Assembly: GCA_049999805.1 (NCBI GenBank)
Contig: JBNGIO010006303.1
Location: forward strand, 35,775-99,774
DNA from: Folioceros fuciformis
Lineage: Eukaryota; Anthocerotophyta; Anthocerotopsida; Anthocerotales
Direction: 5' to 3'
Length of the DNA stretch: 64,000 nucleotides
In this document: positions 61,562 through 64,000 of the stretch, piece after piece
Layout: every line of letters begins with the position of its first letter
How positions within the stretch are numbered: the first letter of the stretch is position 1
The notes under the pieces: model-generated
What the model was told of the DNA's origin: nothing
The model's input: the letters and a program-made list of their open reading frames with translations, nothing else
Databases searched by the model: none
Made by a program: the position numbers and the translations under genes

Positions 61562-62718
61562 ATGGATCAGAGCTTGATGATTGCCGCTAAACGGCAGCGG
61601 ACAGATGGTCCTCCTGGAGTATCTGATGTTCCTCCGGGCAAGGCTCTCGTTACCAGGGATGGAATCCGCCGAACATCCTCCTTGGACTCACCTATCATGC
61701 TGTTAACGGGTCACGGTGGTGCCGTTTTTACAATGAAGTTCAATCCGCAAGGCACCGTTGTGGCGTCAGGGTCTGTAGACAAGGAGATATTTCTTTGGAA
61801 CGTGCAAGGGGAGTGCGAGAACTTCATGGTGCTCAAGGTGAGGCTGGTTTCTGCTATGCCGTACGAGCTGGTTTTGAAAGTTGACTTTGGCGTGCTGAAG
61901 GCTGTGCTTGTGCTTGGGCTTGTGGTCGTCGTGTGAAGGGACACCGCAACGCCGTGTTGGAGCTGCAGTGGAACTCGGACGGTTCGCAGATTGTGTCTTG
62001 TAGCCCGGACAAGACTGTCAGGGTTTGGGATGCGGAGACCGGGAAGCAGGTGAAGAAGATGGCGGAACACTCGGGGTTTATAAACTCCTGCTGCCCTGTT
62101 CGGCGGGGCCCCCCCTTGGTCGTTTCGGGGTCGGATGACGGAACAGCCAAGTTGTGGGACATGCGGCACCGGGGGGCTTTGCAGACGCTCCCTGATAAGT
62201 ATCAGATTACGGCTGTAGCTTTTTCGGATGCAGCTGACAAGATATTCACGGGGGGAATCGACAACGATGTGAAAGTGTGGGATTTGAGGAAGAATGAGAC
62301 CATTATGAAGTTGCAGGGTCACACGGATACTGTAACTGGAATGTCGCTTAGCCCCGACGGTTCTTACCTACTAACCAATGCCATGGACTGCACTCTCAGG
62401 GTTTGGGACATGAGACCCTACGCTCCACAGAACCGAAATGTGAAGATTTTCACGGGGCATCAGCATAATTTTGAGAAAAACTTATTAAAATGTGCCTGGT
62501 CGCCGGATGGCAGTAAGGTGACTGCTGGCAGCTCCGACCGGATGGTGTATGTGTGGGACACGACTTCAAGGAGGATACTGTACAAGTTGCCAGGGCATAA
62601 TGGGTCGATGAATGAATCTGTGTTTCATCCAAAAGAGCCGATTATTGGATCTTGTGGTAGTGACAAGCAAATTTATCTCGGGGAGATAGATCCTACATTG
62701 GGGCCCTCTTTGCCCTAA
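61562..62718 (+). CDS. SNRNP40: U5 snRNP 40 kDa WD40 protein (SNRNP40/Prp8-binding)
   Basis: A component of the U5 snRNP and U4/U6.U5 tri-snRNP that sits on Prp8 in the nuclear spliceosome. Two exons, 61562-61837 and 61939-62718, join exactly at the end of the first blade (NFMVLK|GHRNAVLELQW) to give 351 residues, close to the plant and animal proteins. The head KRQRTDGPPGVSDVPPGKAL leads into seven WD repeats: MLLTGHGGAVFTMKFNPQG, LKGHRNAVLELQWNSDGSQI, MAEHSGFINSCCPVRRGPPL, a DKYQITAVAFSDAADKIFTG blade, LQGHTDTVTGMSLSPDGSYL, FTGHQHNFEKNLLKCAWSPD and LPGHNGSMNESVFHPKEPII. Typical W-D ends (VRVWD, AKLWD, VKVWD, LRVWD, VYVWD) are all present. The terminal blade ends GSDKQIYLGEI. Confidence 0.97.
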
Positions 62719-63695
62719 GCAACTTCACTATGTCGAGTGACGATAGGATGTGGTCCCACGTCAATGTGCTGTTAAGTAGAATGCACAGCCTCCTGGTAGA
62801 TTTTTCGACCTGTCCAGGCACTTGGGGGGAAATGGAACATGTGAGAGAGCGTCCGCAGAGAAATGTCTTGTGCCTGTTATGGCAGAGATTTTGTCGTGCC
62901 TATCCTGTTGTAGGTTTGCTTTGGTGTAGGCTGTTGAATTTGCAGGGGTTGAATGCTGGATCTATGAAGCAGATGTGAATCAAATACGGTGGACGGGTGT
63001 TTGGTTCACCAGCAGACAGTTTCACTATGTCGGGAGACGGTGTGGTGTGAAACAGATGTATATCGGGCTCGTCCACCGTTGGGCAGACAGCATTACCTTT
63101 CTATCCTGGTTGGAAACTGCCACTACGCTAGTTGGCTATCACCCGAACAGCTCATCAATCCATGCGAATCCTATGGTGTGGAGTCGGGGACGCTCCCTAG
63201 GTTCATGTTATGGTCGAAGAAACAGTTGACCTTCCACTTCGCTAGTCACTCCTGCATTTGGACCCAGTCTTAAGGACACCTGAACATGTTCGGCAGCAAT
63301 TATGAATGTGCAGTTAGGTTGGTGGATTTTCATGGATATCCTGCCATCTGCTTCATCATCTTGTGATTGCTGTGCTTTGTATCTTGTAACTGCCGCGCTT
63401 GTCCGTGGATGCGCTTGTTTCGGATGCTGTACGGTTTTGCAGACGTTGCTTTACTGTCCTTGCTCACGGAGACCGGTTCCTCGACGTTCAGTTGCTATCC
63501 TTGCGAGGGGCCGGTGGGGCTAAACAACACCCCCTAAGGCTCTGCTCTTGTCAGACGGAAAGAACATGAAACCGAGGGTCATGGGCTGCGTTGCAGAGGC
63601 CGCCGACGATACTCTCGTGAAGGTTCCACAAACACCGCTCCAGTAACGCCCCCTTCCGTACGCAGGGTAAAAAGGAAGCAACGGCCTCGAAGCTC
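62719..63695. other. Downstream region of SNRNP40, no gene recognised
   Basis: It starts with the 3' UTR. Two partly similar phrases containing 'cactatgtcg.gtgacg/gagacggtgtgg' and 'ggtttg.tt' (near 62727 and 63022) hint at an old local duplication. Open frames are short and without family features. Confidence 0.4.
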
Positions 63696-64000
63696 CACTT
63701 ATAAATCACTCACTCCTTACAAATCACTCACTCCTTCTCACACCTCGAATCTCGTGATTCACTTCAAAGAACTCCATTTACAAATCACTCGCTCCTTCTC
63801 ATACCTCGAATCTCGTCACTCCACTTACAAATCACTCGCTCATACCTCGAATCTCGTCACTCCACTTACAAATCACTCGCTCCTTCTCATACCTCGAATC
63901 TCGTCACTCCACTTACAAATCACTCGCTCATACCTCGAATCTCGTCACTCCACTTACAAATCACTCGCTCCTTCTCATACCTCGAATCTCGTCACTCCAC
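63696..64000. repeat. Tandem satellite with alternating 41/47-bp units (continues past right edge)
   Basis: The core unit is 'cactccacttacaaatcact' followed by 'cgctcatacctcgaatctcgt'. Units at 63817-63857 (41 bp), 63858-63904 (47 bp), 63905-63945 (41 bp) and 63946-63992 (47 bp) are otherwise identical; the longer ones contain 6 extra bases after 'cgct'. Diverged copies extend left to ~63696. The array runs to the end of the window. Confidence 0.95.

Noticed and set aside
63696-64000. Satellite as a CRISPR-like array
   Set aside because: Units are directly abutting without unique spacers, and the genome is a plant; it is a plain tandem repeat.

Overview
The window is nuclear DNA of a land plant, and its style fits the lycophyte Selaginella. 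Most introns are only 50-150 bp. Genes are dense on both strands. The protein set is plant-specific: a plastid IF3, a DYW-type PPR editing factor, a TPLATE-type EH protein and a plant CAND1. The species is my inference from gene style and cannot be proven here. Four runs of exactly 100 N mark assembly gaps of unknown true size (6242-6341, 7356-7455, 45804-45903, 50111-50210).

Left part (1-42 kb), gene-dense. In order: a P-loop uridine-kinase-like protein cut by the left edge (-); a plastid-type YqgF/RuvX nuclease (+); an EH-domain endocytic protein (-); alpha-tubulin (-); a LYAR-type zinc-finger nucleolar protein (+); chloroplast IF3 (+); proteasome assembly chaperone 2 (+); the large TPR protein SKI3 (-); URM1 (+); a GT92 glycosyltransferase (+); an EF-hand lysophospholipid acyltransferase of the LPEAT2 type (+); tRNA-Arg(CCG) (+); an F-box protein (+); a dienelactone hydrolase (+); a DYW PPR protein (-); and a lipid phosphate phosphatase (-). 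I traced most exons by joining conserved protein blocks across GT-AG junctions in frame.

Middle part. The stretch at 30.4-32.5 kb and the larger one at 42.1-49.4 kb are AT-rich and gene-poor. The second holds a decayed LINE (reverse transcriptase remains near 45.1-45.65 kb, 3' zinc-knuckle region near 47.3-48.3 kb). Lying between these two LINE parts is a degenerate open frame (46.0-47.04 kb) that looks like a beta-class DNA amino-methyltransferase. Several short tandem duplications occur in this region too.

Right part (49.4-64 kb), gene-dense again: CAND1 (+), a plastid tryptophan/tyrosine-permease-family transporter (+), a ZNF330/NOA36 zinc-finger protein (+) and the U5 snRNP 40-kDa WD40 protein (+). 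The window ends in a short tandem satellite with alternating 41 and 47 bp units.

The genes are ordinary housekeeping functions with no operon-like logic: protein turnover (CAND1, PAC2, F-box), RNA processing (SKI3, SNRNP40, DYW-PPR), tRNA thiolation/urmylation (URM1), membrane lipids (LPEAT2, LPP) and plastid translation (IF3). I found no clear new multi-gene system. The methyltransferase-like relic inside the LINE is the most interesting object.
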